Positions 9,401-17,676 of a DNA stretch of 64,000 nucleotides are shown here, in pieces. Source of the stretch: PGYR01 sp034670025 (GTDB lineage: Bacteria; Bacteroidota; Ignavibacteria; Kapaibacteriales; UBA2268); the NCBI GenBank assembly GCA_034670025.1, contig JAXMOE010000003.1, positions 124,001 through 188,000 of the forward strand. The letters run 5' to 3'. The notes below the pieces were generated by a model. That model did no database searches and was not told where the DNA came from. It saw only the letters and a list, made by a program, of their open reading frames with translations. Each line of letters begins with the position of its first letter. Position 1 is the stretch's first letter. Position numbers and translations under genes: made by a program.

Positions 9401-9561
9401 TGGCAGAGCCAAACAGTTCGCAGAAAATGATGGCAGAAAGGGTGGAGAGTATGTCTGCCGTAATAGTTGACAAGGTGAATAGCTTCCTTAGAAAAGAATG
9501 GAAGCCGTTGCAATCCGAAATAAAAAAATTAGATTTTAAATTGTTTGAAGAAATAGAATAA
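6391..9561 (+). CDS. Secreted VPS10/sortilin-like BNR-repeat protein
   Basis: This large protein (1056 residues) has a signal peptide ending near residue 20 (ISTAKD). Residues about 30-770 contain many Asp-box repeats (S-x-D-G-G-x-T-W, for example in KTTDGGKTW and KSTDGGFTW) typical of the ten-bladed VPS10/sortilin and BNR 'glycosyl hydrolase' proteins common in Bacteroidota. A Lys/Asp-rich linker (around 790-815) leads to a beta domain with a IYDSIGNEVRT motif, and a helical C-terminal segment ends in KLFEEIE. There is no T9SS sorting domain, so it is probably periplasmic. True glycosidase activity is not supported by any catalytic residues I can see; peptide binding or processing is equally possible. 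It is coupled to the upstream thioesterase. Confidence 0.85.
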   Translation: MMNRIALALALILMPIISTAKDVNLEKLKILAPRNIGPAGMSGRVTAIDVNLSEPENIYVGTASGGLWHSPNDGITWEPLTEDLPTQSIGAVNLQQSNPDVIWLGTGEGNPRNSQSSGNGIYKSIDGGRTWTHLGLENTRNIHRLIIHRDNPDVVYVGAQGPAWGDNEERGVYKTTDGGKTWNKVLYKNERTGVADLVVDPNNPNKMFAAMWEYRRWPWFFSSGGEGSGLYMTLDGGDTWNEITHEDGLPKGELGRIGIAISQSNRNIVYALVEAKKNGFYKSTDGGFTWKKTEAKNIGGRPFYYADIRVDPQNENRIYNIHSIVDKSEDGGKSFQNMIQYYADGVHPDHHAFWINPTNPDHIIDGNDGGLAISKDRGKNFRFVENLPVVQFYHITLDNEMPYNVYGGMQDNGSWRGPSSVWRQGGIRNAYWEELRFGDGFDVVPDPSDNRYGYAMAQGGSLGRYDLKTGATNFIRPVHPDDTVQLRFNWNAAISPDPFDKKTVYYGSQFLHKSTDRGENWKIISPDLTTNDSEKQKQDSSGGLTFDATGAENYTTILAIAPSPLDDKMIWVTTDDGKIQLTTNDGESWTDVTNGLGGAAEGAWLSQVKPSTYDKSECFVVANDYRRNNWESYLLHTTNSGQSWTNIVKDKGIGSYVLSFLQDPIEPNLMFLGTEFGLYLSFDRGDNWQKWTEGYPSVSTMDMAIQERENDLVLGTFGRAVWIFDDITPLREIAANGEESIEKPLTLFPVNTSYMVAKKQPSGSRFAGKAMFDGTNEPTGARFTYYINKPKKGKKKKDKDDKDNSDQKNKPSPDSLTVRIYDSIGNEVRTMFTKVDTSLQRTYWNYETNGVRNPGSKKPKGKQTPPWGRQVLPGDYKVVFEYMGSKDSSEFEVKYDPRIEYDIADMQQRNKLFDDMNSNVEQATEAMDKITEVEERISIYEKLFEANEDLELDSVKKDMKAVKDSIESIRGYLRGKSGLKGIVRRNTSYNHINSYAGYYIASGMAEPNSSQKMMAERVESMSAVIVDKVNSFLRKEWKPLQSEIKKLDFKLFEEIE

Positions 9562-9569
9562 AAAGAGAA

Positions 9570-10781
9570 ATGAAAATGAAAAACGCTTATGTAGTAGATT
9601 CAATCAGAACGCCAGTCGGCAGATTCAAAGGCACTCTGGCAGCAGTGAGGCCAGACGATATGGCGGCAATGACGATAGCAGAGTTAGTAAAAAGAAACCC
9701 AAGCTTAGACACAAGCACTATTGGCGATGTGATATTGGGAAACGCAAACGGAGCTGGTGAAGAAAACCGCAATGTGGCTCGTATGTCAGCACTACTGGCT
9801 GGTCTGCCACAAACCGTACCAGGCGAGACGGTCAACCGTCTTTGCTCATCGGGTATAGCTACTGTTATCCATGCTTCTCGCTCACTGAAGCTGTCCGACT
9901 CTGATGTCATGGTTGCAGGCGGAGTAGAAAGTATGTCGCGTGCACCTTATGTTATGTCAAAGTCAGCACAGCCGTGGGGCAATGACTCGCAGATGTTCGA
10001 CTCGGCATTCGGTTGGAGATTCGTGAACAAGAAACTACACGATATGTACGGCACCGATGGAATGGGAGTAACGGCAGAGAATTTAGTAGAAATGTATGGT
10101 ATCAGCCGCGAAGATCAGGATAAATTCGCTGCTTGGTCACAGCAGAAAGCAGCCGCTGCAACAGAAAGCGGTCGCTTAGCAAAAGAGATTATGCCAGTTG
10201 AAATACCCCAGAGAAAGAAAGACCCAATCATATTTGACAAAGATGAGTTCATCCGCCCCGGTACAACTGCAGATGTATTAGCTAAGCTGAGACCTGCCTT
10301 CAAAAAAGACGGCTCAGTAACTGCTGGCAACAGCTCTGGACTGAACGACGGTGCTTGCTCTGTCCTACTTGCAAACGAAGATGGGTTAGAGAAGAATGGA
10401 CTAGCTGCAAAAGCGAAAATTATCTCATCGGCAGTAGTCGGTGTAGAGCCACGAATAATGGGTATAGGCCCAGTTGAGGCATCGAACCAAGCAATAGCAA
10501 AAGCAGGACTAACTATGGACGATATGGACGTAATAGAACTGAACGAAGCATTCGCTGCTCAATCACTAGCTTGCACAAGACAGTGGGGCTTAGCTGATGA
10601 CGACCCAAGAATAAATCCCAATGGTGGTGCAATAGCAATCGGTCACCCACTCGGTATGACAGGTGCTAGGTTGCTCGGTACTGCTATGTACGAACTAATA
10701 GAGCAAGACAAAGAGTATGCCTTAGTGACTATGTGCGTTGGCGTTGGTCAGGGCTATGCCACTGTAATTCAGAGGGTGTAA
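9570..10781 (+). CDS. Acetyl-CoA acyltransferase (thiolase, PcaF/PaaJ-like)
   Basis: This thiolase cleaves or condenses 3-ketoacyl-CoA with CoA. The 403-residue length is typical. The nucleophile is Cys92 in NRLCSSG. The GHPLGMTGAR motif provides His359 and CVGVGQG provides Cys389, so all catalytic residues are present. The segment GAGEENRNVARMSALLAGLP near 61-80 is most like 3-oxoadipyl-CoA thiolases (PcaF/PaaJ), but general acetyl-CoA acetyltransferases are close. It lies 8 bp after the VPS10 gene and is the last gene of a three-gene run with the PaaI-like thioesterase. A 9-bp-stem hairpin follows at 10789-10808. Function as a thiolase is secure; substrate is inferred. Confidence 0.92.
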   Translation: MKMKNAYVVDSIRTPVGRFKGTLAAVRPDDMAAMTIAELVKRNPSLDTSTIGDVILGNANGAGEENRNVARMSALLAGLPQTVPGETVNRLCSSGIATVIHASRSLKLSDSDVMVAGGVESMSRAPYVMSKSAQPWGNDSQMFDSAFGWRFVNKKLHDMYGTDGMGVTAENLVEMYGISREDQDKFAAWSQQKAAAATESGRLAKEIMPVEIPQRKKDPIIFDKDEFIRPGTTADVLAKLRPAFKKDGSVTAGNSSGLNDGACSVLLANEDGLEKNGLAAKAKIISSAVVGVEPRIMGIGPVEASNQAIAKAGLTMDDMDVIELNEAFAAQSLACTRQWGLADDDPRINPNGGAIAIGHPLGMTGARLLGTAMYELIEQDKEYALVTMCVGVGQGYATVIQRV

Positions 10782-10788
10782 GTTCATT

Positions 10789-10808
10789 CCCCTCTTTTTA
10801 AAGAGGGG
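10789..10808 (+). terminator. Perfect palindrome after the thiolase gene
   Basis: CCCCTCTTT, TT, AAAGAGGGG forms a 9-bp stem immediately after the thiolase stop codon. It lacks a following T-run, and the adjoining GTGTCAGACAACGC and GGGTGACGGGGTG segments look like a widely dispersed intergenic repeat, so it may be a repeat element that also ends transcripts. Confidence 0.5.
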
Positions 10809-11101
10809 TGTCAGACAACGCATTTGCGCTGGGTGACGGGGTGTTATTTATATTGAACAGGTCTCATAAACCTTTTTTAGATTAGCTAAAAAAACTTGTT
10901 TCTGACTGACGAAGATTAAAGTTTACCGAGCTTTGAAAAAAGTTCATTGAGCGTAGTCGAAATGCACGGTGCTTCAACAATCACAGCAACCTTAGTACGG
11001 TCATTGAGCCTGTCGAAATGCCGTCACTCAGAGCGAAGTGCCTGTACAGAGCGATAAGCCGAAGTTAAGAGTCCAGACAGAAAAGTCGAATGAAAATTAA
11101 A
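10809..11101. repeat. Repeat-rich intergenic region
   Basis: No gene is visible. 10907-10920 (AACTTGTTTCTGAC) is a one-mismatch half of the palindrome at 13-32. 11002-11028 is the exact reverse complement of the 27-mer at 1073-1099. A related unit begins at 10941 (TTCATTGAGCGTAGTCGAAA), which shares the CATTGAG...TCGAAATG framework. These are dispersed non-coding modules rather than parts of a gene. Confidence 0.65.
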
Positions 11102-11133
11102 AAAGCAGTATCTTTTTGGATAGATACTGCTTT
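11102..11133 (-). terminator. Rho-independent terminator
   Basis: AAAGCAGTATCT (11102-11113) pairs perfectly with AGATACTGCTTT (11122-11133) to give a 12-bp stem. On the minus strand it is followed by TTTTTTAA. It lies just past the T9SS remnant and probably ends the His-rich lipoprotein/cytochrome transcript. The hairpin at 852-883 is closely similar. Confidence 0.75.
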
Positions 11134-11157
11134 AATTTTCCTTATAATTTAATACTA

Positions 11158-11253
11158 TCAATCCACAACCAACTTCTCTCGGTATGCCTCACCATTTTGG
11201 TACCCAATTTGGATGAAATAAGCGCCACTAGAACCATACAAGTATCTCAAACA
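11158..11253 (-). pseudogene. Remnant of a T9SS C-terminal sorting domain
   Basis: Downstream of the cytochrome stop, a 31-codon open stretch on the minus strand reads ...YLYGSSGAYFIQIGYQ..., followed by YREKLVVD and a TGA stop. The pattern G-x-Y-F-I-Q-I followed by a basic residue, L-V-V-x-stop is the last strand pair of a type A T9SS sorting domain. There is no start codon, and an in-frame TAG lies immediately upstream (11254-11256), so it is a relic of a lost secreted-protein gene. It is too short to have come up as a gene by length. A chance resemblance is unlikely but possible. Confidence 0.6.
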
Positions 11254-11260
11254 CTAACCA

Positions 11261-12214
11261 TCACTTCTTGTCCATCTCTACTACCCATATTCCTCTTAGC
11301 TCATTAGCTTTGTAGCCAGTAGCTTTATCACTGGGGTATAATTCCTTTATCTTGCTCTGAGTCAATTTATCTATATTACTATCAGTTGAGCCGTGGCACT
11401 GCATGCACATCTCATTAGTAGTTATTGGGTAATAGCCAATCATCTTGCCATTACTCTCGAACATGTGTGGAGCCAATTCCTCTCCCCTGCCTAATTTCTC
11501 CTTTGATGAAGTAATGTACTGTAGCTCTTTTGCACTAGCACTATTATTAGGATTCCTCGGTTTGTCAGTAACTCGTTTAACCTTGGCATTCAGATGAGTA
11601 GCCATACTGTCAGTTAGTGGGATTGCCTTAGTGTTACAAAACTCTACTGCCGAATGACTTCCACCTTCATTGATAGCAGACATTAGATTTTTGCCCAATA
11701 CAGATTTCGTCGATAATGCAATTTGCTTACCCAATGATTGATAGTTCAAATCCTCATAGCTTTCATTTTCCGAAGCCATTTTTGCAGATTTACTCCACTG
11801 TTCCGCAGTCATATCATTGTCGTACATATACTCTGCAATTATAGTAATGTCCTCTTTGCTAAGTGGCATACGAGGCATCAGCCCAAACTTGTCGTAAGCA
11901 TTCTTCATTCTTACTTTCTCTTTTGTTGGCTCACTTAGGAACGAGCTAATCTCCGCAATAAACTCTTCCCTCGTAGTTTCATTGTCAATATAGTGTTGCC
12001 TTATCTTATAGAACGGAGGCCCCGAACGACCGCCAACTATCTCTCTTTCTGGAGAGTGACAACTAAAGCACGCCGTTTTTATAATACGGAGTGCTTTCCT
12101 GTTTTTGTCAGCATTACTGAGCTCATCGGTGTCATTCTGTTGATTTTCCGCACAAGCAGAAAGCAACACTATGCCGATTATCATCACAGTTGACAATGTT
12201 ATTCTTAATTTCAT
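11261..12214 (-). CDS. Diheme cytochrome c lipoprotein with DUF3365 domain
   Basis: This is a predicted membrane-anchored electron carrier or redox sensor on the periplasmic side. A lipoprotein signal ends at Cys21 (LLSAC). Residues about 35-135 form a class I cytochrome c domain with CFSCH at 49-53 and a candidate axial Met in GLMPRMPLS. Residues about 155-317 match DUF3365 (Tll0287-like), with a second heme motif CMQCH near 270. The two-domain fusion is compact at 317 residues. It overlaps the upstream His-rich lipoprotein gene by 4 bp (ATGA), indicating translational coupling and a shared role, perhaps in metal or redox handling. The electron partner is unknown. Confidence 0.85.
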   Translation of the reverse strand: MKLRITLSTVMIIGIVLLSACAENQQNDTDELSNADKNRKALRIIKTACFSCHSPEREIVGGRSGPPFYKIRQHYIDNETTREEFIAEISSFLSEPTKEKVRMKNAYDKFGLMPRMPLSKEDITIIAEYMYDNDMTAEQWSKSAKMASENESYEDLNYQSLGKQIALSTKSVLGKNLMSAINEGGSHSAVEFCNTKAIPLTDSMATHLNAKVKRVTDKPRNPNNSASAKELQYITSSKEKLGRGEELAPHMFESNGKMIGYYPITTNEMCMQCHGSTDSNIDKLTQSKIKELYPSDKATGYKANELRGIWVVEMDKK

Positions 12215-12747
12215 TTGAAATACTTTGTGTAATTGTGCAACGATTCAGCTAAGTTATTTAGAGCAATTTCTTTACCTGTATTATCAGTATCATCTGATAA
12301 TTTTACAATCAAATTCATATAGTCATTTAGCCAAATATGCAGCTGGTCGTGCTCAGCTCCTTGCATTTTACACCCACTAACCAGACTTCTTACTTCATTT
12401 TTCAAGTCTTCTACTAAAGCAGAGTAATCTTTTTCTTTTTGCATTTTGAACTTTTCTACCATCTCGTGCATATTAGCAACTGACTTATTAGTGTGCTCAT
12501 CAGCCTCCCACTTATCGCTTCCGTTCAATACTAACTCACCGTCTGCTCCTAATGGTTTAGCTGACTCATGACCATCATCTGCATGGTCGTGACCGTGACC
12601 GTCGTCAGAGTGTCCGTGATCGTGGTCAGAACTGTGTGCGTCTTGGTTTACTATTTCGTGAGCACCATCTGTGTTGTCTTCTGCTGGCTTATTGCAACCC
12701 AAAGCCAAAAAACTAAGTGCTACTATTGCAATCATAATGTTTTTCAT
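12211..12747 (-). CDS. His/Asp-rich lipoprotein, probable metal binder
   Basis: The lipobox LALGC places the lipid-modified Cys at residue 18. Residues about 30-62 are an unbroken His/Asp/Gly-rich stretch (HSSDHDHGHSDDGHGHDH and onward) typical of zinc-, copper- or nickel-binding segments. Residues 75-178 form a helical domain with DKW, then GCKMQGAEHDQLHIWL, a pattern I recall from small Bacteroidota periplasmic proteins without being able to name the family. It is translated with the diheme cytochrome through an ATGA overlap and is the first gene of that operon. Metal binding is inferred from composition; the metal is not determined. Other possibilities are a chaperone for the cytochrome or a metal-buffering protein. 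Confidence 0.75.
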   Translation of the reverse strand: MKNIMIAIVALSFLALGCNKPAEDNTDGAHEIVNQDAHSSDHDHGHSDDGHGHDHADDGHESAKPLGADGELVLNGSDKWEADEHTNKSVANMHEMVEKFKMQKEKDYSALVEDLKNEVRSLVSGCKMQGAEHDQLHIWLNDYMNLIVKLSDDTDNTGKEIALNNLAESLHNYTKYFK

Positions 12748-12852
12748 AAATCTACTCTCTAAATTGTTTTATATTATTTTACTTTATATTTATCTAAATA
12801 TACTAGTTTTAATCTCATTCTCAAAACTACTTATTTACTATTAGTATATAAA

Positions 12853-12883
12853 AAAGGCAATCAGAAAATAACTGATTGCCTTT
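12853..12883 (-). terminator. Rho-independent terminator of the large T9SS gene
   Basis: AAAGGCAATCAG (12853-12864) pairs with CTGATTGCCTTT (12872-12883), a 12-bp stem. On the minus strand the stem is followed by TTTTTT. It lies about 30 bp beyond the stop of the 1534-residue protein gene. Confidence 0.8.
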
Positions 12884-12911
12884 ATTAATTTTAACTATTT
12901 AAGTAAAAGTG

Positions 12912-15900
12912 TTATTTCTTAATAACCATTCTACCTAATTGTTGTTTTTCACCGATTACTATCTTGAAGTAGTAAGTACCGTTAGAAAGTTCACTAACTG
13001 GAATTTCTGTTGTTCTTACACCTTCTTTCATCTCACCATCATACAGAGTGCCTACTTTTTGCATATTTGCATTGTACATAGTAATTACACCAGGCTGATC
13101 GTAAGGAACAGTATATTCGATTGTTGCATCTGAACTAGCAGGATTAGGGGCAACTATTGGCTCCGTAAATCCTAAATCACTTATATAAAGTGCTCTAAAG
13201 TCACCCACACAAATCTCTCTGATGGCAACTAATGCCATGTCAGATATGTGTGCATAGCAAGCAGGAAGTTCCGTTAATGAATGACTCATATCGAATCTAC
13301 CATAGTTGCTATTACCAGCATCATTAGTAACGTCACTCAACTCACCTTCTTCTTGTACAGCAGGTAACACAGTTAAGAACGGAATGCTAACTACATTGCC
13401 TTCAGAAGTAAATATTGAGTTGTTGACTTCAGATTCTAAAATGAAAGTCATAAACATAGAACCTTTTGGTCCAGCAACAGCATCTTGCATTCTAATAGAA
13501 CCCGGTTGGATTCTTGCATTAGGAATACCTACTGTAATCTCATTATAAGGATCACCGTCAGGAGTTGGTTGTACAAACAATCTGTTATAGTTTACATTAA
13601 CTCTTACAGATGGTACTTCAGAACCAACAACATCACCAGTCAAGTTGATTTCGTAATCAAATTCATCACCGATAGACACAGTAAACTCTGTATCATACTC
13701 TGGTTTAGTTGGGTTGTTGTCTTCGTCTGCACCATTTAAGTTTGTAGTAGTGTTACCAGAATAAAATTCTGATTCTACTTCTACTGCTTCCTCAGCGCCG
13801 TTTATTCCTAAAGTATTTCCATATTGATGAGTTATTTGCAACTCTACAAATTGTCTTGTAATCAATCCAGAAGGAGCATATCGTACATATACTGTTATTT
13901 CCTCACCAGGAGGTATGCTTAAATTAGTCGTTGGTGGTATAATTGCCAAATCATCAGTACCGTCATTATTCAAATCTGTTTGAGCTAAAGCAATTTCATC
14001 CAAATTCACAGGATTATTCAACCCTGGATTCTCTATAGTTACTTCAATCTGTGTTGATTCATTCAGACAAAGTATAATAGGATCTGAGCTGATATTGATA
14101 GCAACATCAGTACCTATACCAATCCATTCAGAATCATTATCATAACTATCGCCATCAACATTTGCGTTTGACTCAATTACTGCATTGACTGTATTGTTAC
14201 CAACTTGTCTTGCAACAAAGTGAACAGGAATCTGAATTTCAGCACCTGGTGCTAAAGTTAGAGTTCCATTGATCAAATCTTGATACATAGCGTCGTCATA
14301 TCTAAATGTCTCACCTTGGAAATCAGCAATATCAGTACTTACTATAGCATTGTCAAAAGAAATGTCAGTAACGTCTAACGGATAACCGAACTCATCAGCA
14401 GTGTTTGTTATAGTCATTATTCCATCAGTTTGAGCATTGGCTTCATCGTCAACTAACATTGCGTTAAACGAAATATCATTAACTTCTACGTTGGGAACTA
14501 AGCCAATACCTTCATAAACAACAGGAATCTCTGCATTACCCGCATCATCATTGAACTTCAATAAGAATTCAATTCTGTGCAGACCTTGTACAGTTGGGTT
14601 GAAAATAATTGTTTCTTCCTCAGATTCATCAGCAGCAATATTTCTTGCTTCTATGTTATTTTCTAAGTAATCAGCAATGTTCTCACCACTACCAGCAGCA
14701 ATAAAGTATTCACGTGCGTTAGGAGTTTCACTAACGATTTCAACTTCTACTACCTGAGCTATATCGCCTGTTGTACTTCTGTTAGTTACTATGAAACCAT
14801 CGTGCGGATGTCCAGCAGGAACATTATAAGGACCAGCAGGGAATGTAGCTCTGTTTATAAGAACTCCATCCCAAATATAACCGTCAGCAGAAACAACTGC
14901 ATTAGTACCTTCACCTTCTAACACACATACGTTATCAGTGAAAGTTCCATTATTTGCCGTATTATTCTCAAAAACAATGTTTTCAGTAAAAGCACCAACC
15001 GCATTTGGTAAGAATGAAACTTGAAATTCACTAGTTCCACCAGGAGTAATTATTAGAGGTGTATCTGCAGAAACATCAGGATATTCATCCATAAAATTAT
15101 GCCCAAAAGGAGACCCAGCAGGTAAATCTTGTGAGATACCAGTTATTCTTAAATCCTCATCACCATTGTTAGTAATTGTCATTATTCTAGTGCTTTCTAC
15201 AGTTTCGTTGATGTTTATAGCACCAAAGTCCCAGTCAGTAACTGCAATTTCAGGAGCACCTAAGAAAGCATTATGTTGAGTTTCAAAAGCAAACCCACAC
15301 TCTTCAAATTCTTCATCACCGTAACCCACACCAAGTGAATCTAAGTATTCAGCTTTGTCTCCACTTGCAGCAGCTGCGGCAGGGTCAAACTCAATATTTA
15401 CTATTACTTCACTCAACTCAGCAATTGGCATACCAGGAGACCAAGTATTTGGCTCATATCCAGCAATTCTGAATCCTTGATTACCATCTTGCAACTCAAC
15501 TCTAGTTACATAGAGTGGCGTTTCAGAAGATAAATTTCTAATTGTATCTTTAGCAATCACAGGAGCATCGGAAGCAGCCATAGTGCCAAATTCATGGCCA
15601 TCAACAACTTCGTATTCTGGCGGATTGTAAGAAACAGTTATAGTAGTATCATTACCAGCTCTATCTACAAAAAATATTGTCGCACTAGCAGCTTGTTTTT
15701 TATCTATTACAGTTAACCACCAAGATAATGTTCTTTGTTGTCCAGGAATAAACTCACCACTCTGAGTTCTCCATTGGAAATCATAATTATCATTAAGATT
15801 ATCGATAAGATACAAATCAGCTATGTTTGACCTAACGTCATCGTCATCTGGCATATCAGTAACTAAACCGAAGTCTTTAAGCACATCACCATCACAAGTC

Positions 15901-17516
15901 TGCACATAAGTTGGCACAGGAGCGTTAGTGTCGGGGCTAGTCAAATCTCGTAATGAAGCCGCTGTAGGGTAACCATAAGACTCATAAGTTCCGTATCCAT
16001 AAGAATATGCAACAAATTTAGTTGAATCAGATTTAATTCCAAATACACCTTCACCTGGCAATCTCAAAGTAGTAGTAGCATAAGTTTTACCTTTATATGG
16101 TGTAACAAATGCTTCAAAACCCGGACTAAATACCTGATTTACTGGTTTCCAGTCTGGTTCACCACCGCCACGAGGCATGATTGCAAATAACAAATCAGAT
16201 GGCATCACACCATCATCAAGAGTATAGATTAAATTTATAAAGTTCTCTGAAAAGTCCAATTGTGCAATACCAACTGCATTTGGAGAAGCAAAATACATTT
16301 CTGTATTGAATTGCTCTATAGGAGACATTAACATCATAAAAGGGTCACTATTTGGACTATTAGGTGCGTCTTCCGATACACCAGTATTGTAATACATTAT
16401 CTGAATTGGTTTGTCAGCAGTGAAATCTGCAATTCTTGGAGGACGTGCATTTCCAAAGTCATCATATTGACCCCAAACACGTTTCTCTAAATAAGCAACG
16501 CCTCTTTCAGCACCACCACCTTTTCTAATAGTACCCAAGTATGAACCATTTCTTTTCACCTCAGTATTATCTTCAGATGCAAATATTCTAACAATTCCAT
16601 TAAATTTCCTATCCGCCATAGGAGTTACATATACTGTATTCCCCCAGGTGTGAGTAGGTAATTCCATTTCTACAGTGTAATCACAGGCATAAACTCCCAG
16701 CGGGAAGTTAGCACAGTGAACACCCGATACAATACTAAAAGGTTTATTCGCTTCAAACAAACTACCAGATAAATCTTGACGGTGATCATCAATAGATAAC
16801 AACCACACATCACCTCTCATCAGTACTTCTGAAGCTGTTTCACCAGTTCTAATTAATCTTCCACCTTCTAAAGGAACAGCGTCAGTTCCTTCATCTCCAC
16901 CACCCATTGTGAATTTGATCTGAGTGTTATCATAAGGAGCTGTCACTGCTGTGAACGGAGCCATTAACCCAGAAGTTATATCTGGCTCTTTGTACACCAT
17001 ATTGATATACTTAGTTCCATAAGCATTAGTTGGAAGTGCTAAAAATCCATCAGTAGTATATTTGTACTTACAAATCACATATACAACAATTGGAATTTCA
17101 CTTGATAAGTGAATACCAGCCCCTTTGTATACCTGTCCGGGAGGTGGCTTTTGTTGTGATCCATCATGAACAATTGCGGAAGCAATAGCAGGAGGTACTT
17201 GAATTTCAACTACAGTATTTTTTATAGTCTTTACTCTTTTCTCAAATCCAGGACCTTCAATCTCTAATAAAACTTCAGCTCCTGTTTCAGGAGCAGCTAT
17301 CAACACCTTAACAAAGTTGATATTACCACCACTCTCACGCTCATAAACGGGTGGAATGGAAAACCAGAAGTCCTTTCCTAAGTTATTTTGACCTAGCATT
17401 AACGGTAGCTTTTCTGTCATCTCGTCTTCGTCCACACCACTGAATAAGCTCTGTGGTACAGCCATAGCAAGAATCAATAGCAGCATTAATGCAAACTTTG
17501 TAAATGAATTGTTCAT
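12912..17516 (-). CDS. Giant T9SS-secreted surface protein with IgGFc-binding-like, Hydin-like and cohesin-like domains
   Basis: The 1534-residue protein has an N-terminal signal peptide (LILAMAVPQSLFSG). Residues about 45-450 resemble the IgGFc-binding protein N-terminal domain seen in Bacteroidota (DFWFSIPPVYE, then AYGTKYINM and later GNTVYVTPMA). Residues about 630-1150 hold several choice-of-anchor/ASPM-Hydin-like beta modules (IAVTDWDFGAININ, TITNNGDEDLRI). Residues about 1290-1420 resemble a cohesin-type beta sandwich (SVRVNVNYNRLFVQP). The last 95 residues are a type A T9SS sorting domain (VAPNPASSDATI, GTYYFKIVIGE, ending VIKK). It should therefore be exported through the outer membrane and anchored or released at the surface as an adhesin or matrix protein. 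It is monocistronic with a strong terminator. Domain boundaries are approximate; the secretion route is the most secure part. Confidence 0.85.
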   Translation of the reverse strand: MNNSFTKFALMLLLILAMAVPQSLFSGVDEDEMTEKLPLMLGQNNLGKDFWFSIPPVYERESGGNINFVKVLIAAPETGAEVLLEIEGPGFEKRVKTIKNTVVEIQVPPAIASAIVHDGSQQKPPPGQVYKGAGIHLSSEIPIVVYVICKYKYTTDGFLALPTNAYGTKYINMVYKEPDITSGLMAPFTAVTAPYDNTQIKFTMGGGDEGTDAVPLEGGRLIRTGETASEVLMRGDVWLLSIDDHRQDLSGSLFEANKPFSIVSGVHCANFPLGVYACDYTVEMELPTHTWGNTVYVTPMADRKFNGIVRIFASEDNTEVKRNGSYLGTIRKGGGAERGVAYLEKRVWGQYDDFGNARPPRIADFTADKPIQIMYYNTGVSEDAPNSPNSDPFMMLMSPIEQFNTEMYFASPNAVGIAQLDFSENFINLIYTLDDGVMPSDLLFAIMPRGGGEPDWKPVNQVFSPGFEAFVTPYKGKTYATTTLRLPGEGVFGIKSDSTKFVAYSYGYGTYESYGYPTAASLRDLTSPDTNAPVPTYVQTCDGDVLKDFGLVTDMPDDDDVRSNIADLYLIDNLNDNYDFQWRTQSGEFIPGQQRTLSWWLTVIDKKQAASATIFFVDRAGNDTTITVSYNPPEYEVVDGHEFGTMAASDAPVIAKDTIRNLSSETPLYVTRVELQDGNQGFRIAGYEPNTWSPGMPIAELSEVIVNIEFDPAAAAASGDKAEYLDSLGVGYGDEEFEECGFAFETQHNAFLGAPEIAVTDWDFGAININETVESTRIMTITNNGDEDLRITGISQDLPAGSPFGHNFMDEYPDVSADTPLIITPGGTSEFQVSFLPNAVGAFTENIVFENNTANNGTFTDNVCVLEGEGTNAVVSADGYIWDGVLINRATFPAGPYNVPAGHPHDGFIVTNRSTTGDIAQVVEVEIVSETPNAREYFIAAGSGENIADYLENNIEARNIAADESEEETIIFNPTVQGLHRIEFLLKFNDDAGNAEIPVVYEGIGLVPNVEVNDISFNAMLVDDEANAQTDGIMTITNTADEFGYPLDVTDISFDNAIVSTDIADFQGETFRYDDAMYQDLINGTLTLAPGAEIQIPVHFVARQVGNNTVNAVIESNANVDGDSYDNDSEWIGIGTDVAINISSDPIILCLNESTQIEVTIENPGLNNPVNLDEIALAQTDLNNDGTDDLAIIPPTTNLSIPPGEEITVYVRYAPSGLITRQFVELQITHQYGNTLGINGAEEAVEVESEFYSGNTTTNLNGADEDNNPTKPEYDTEFTVSIGDEFDYEINLTGDVVGSEVPSVRVNVNYNRLFVQPTPDGDPYNEITVGIPNARIQPGSIRMQDAVAGPKGSMFMTFILESEVNNSIFTSEGNVVSIPFLTVLPAVQEEGELSDVTNDAGNSNYGRFDMSHSLTELPACYAHISDMALVAIREICVGDFRALYISDLGFTEPIVAPNPASSDATIEYTVPYDQPGVITMYNANMQKVGTLYDGEMKEGVRTTEIPVSELSNGTYYFKIVIGEKQQLGRMVIKK

Positions 17517-17676
17517 TCTATTGCCTCATGTGTATTTATTAATAATTTATTATTTAATTTCTAATCGTCGTTTAATTTACAAATTAGTTCAATATTAAAA
17601 AAATATTATTCTAATCTGCCTTATATTTAGTAACAACAAAGCAAACTCATTTTTGTAACAGAAATATGTAACTTTT

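Noticed and set aside
11116..11307. Plus-strand frame of 63 residues over the cytochrome gene end
   Set aside because: It overlaps the terminator hairpin and the T9SS remnant on the other strand and has no recognisable protein pattern.
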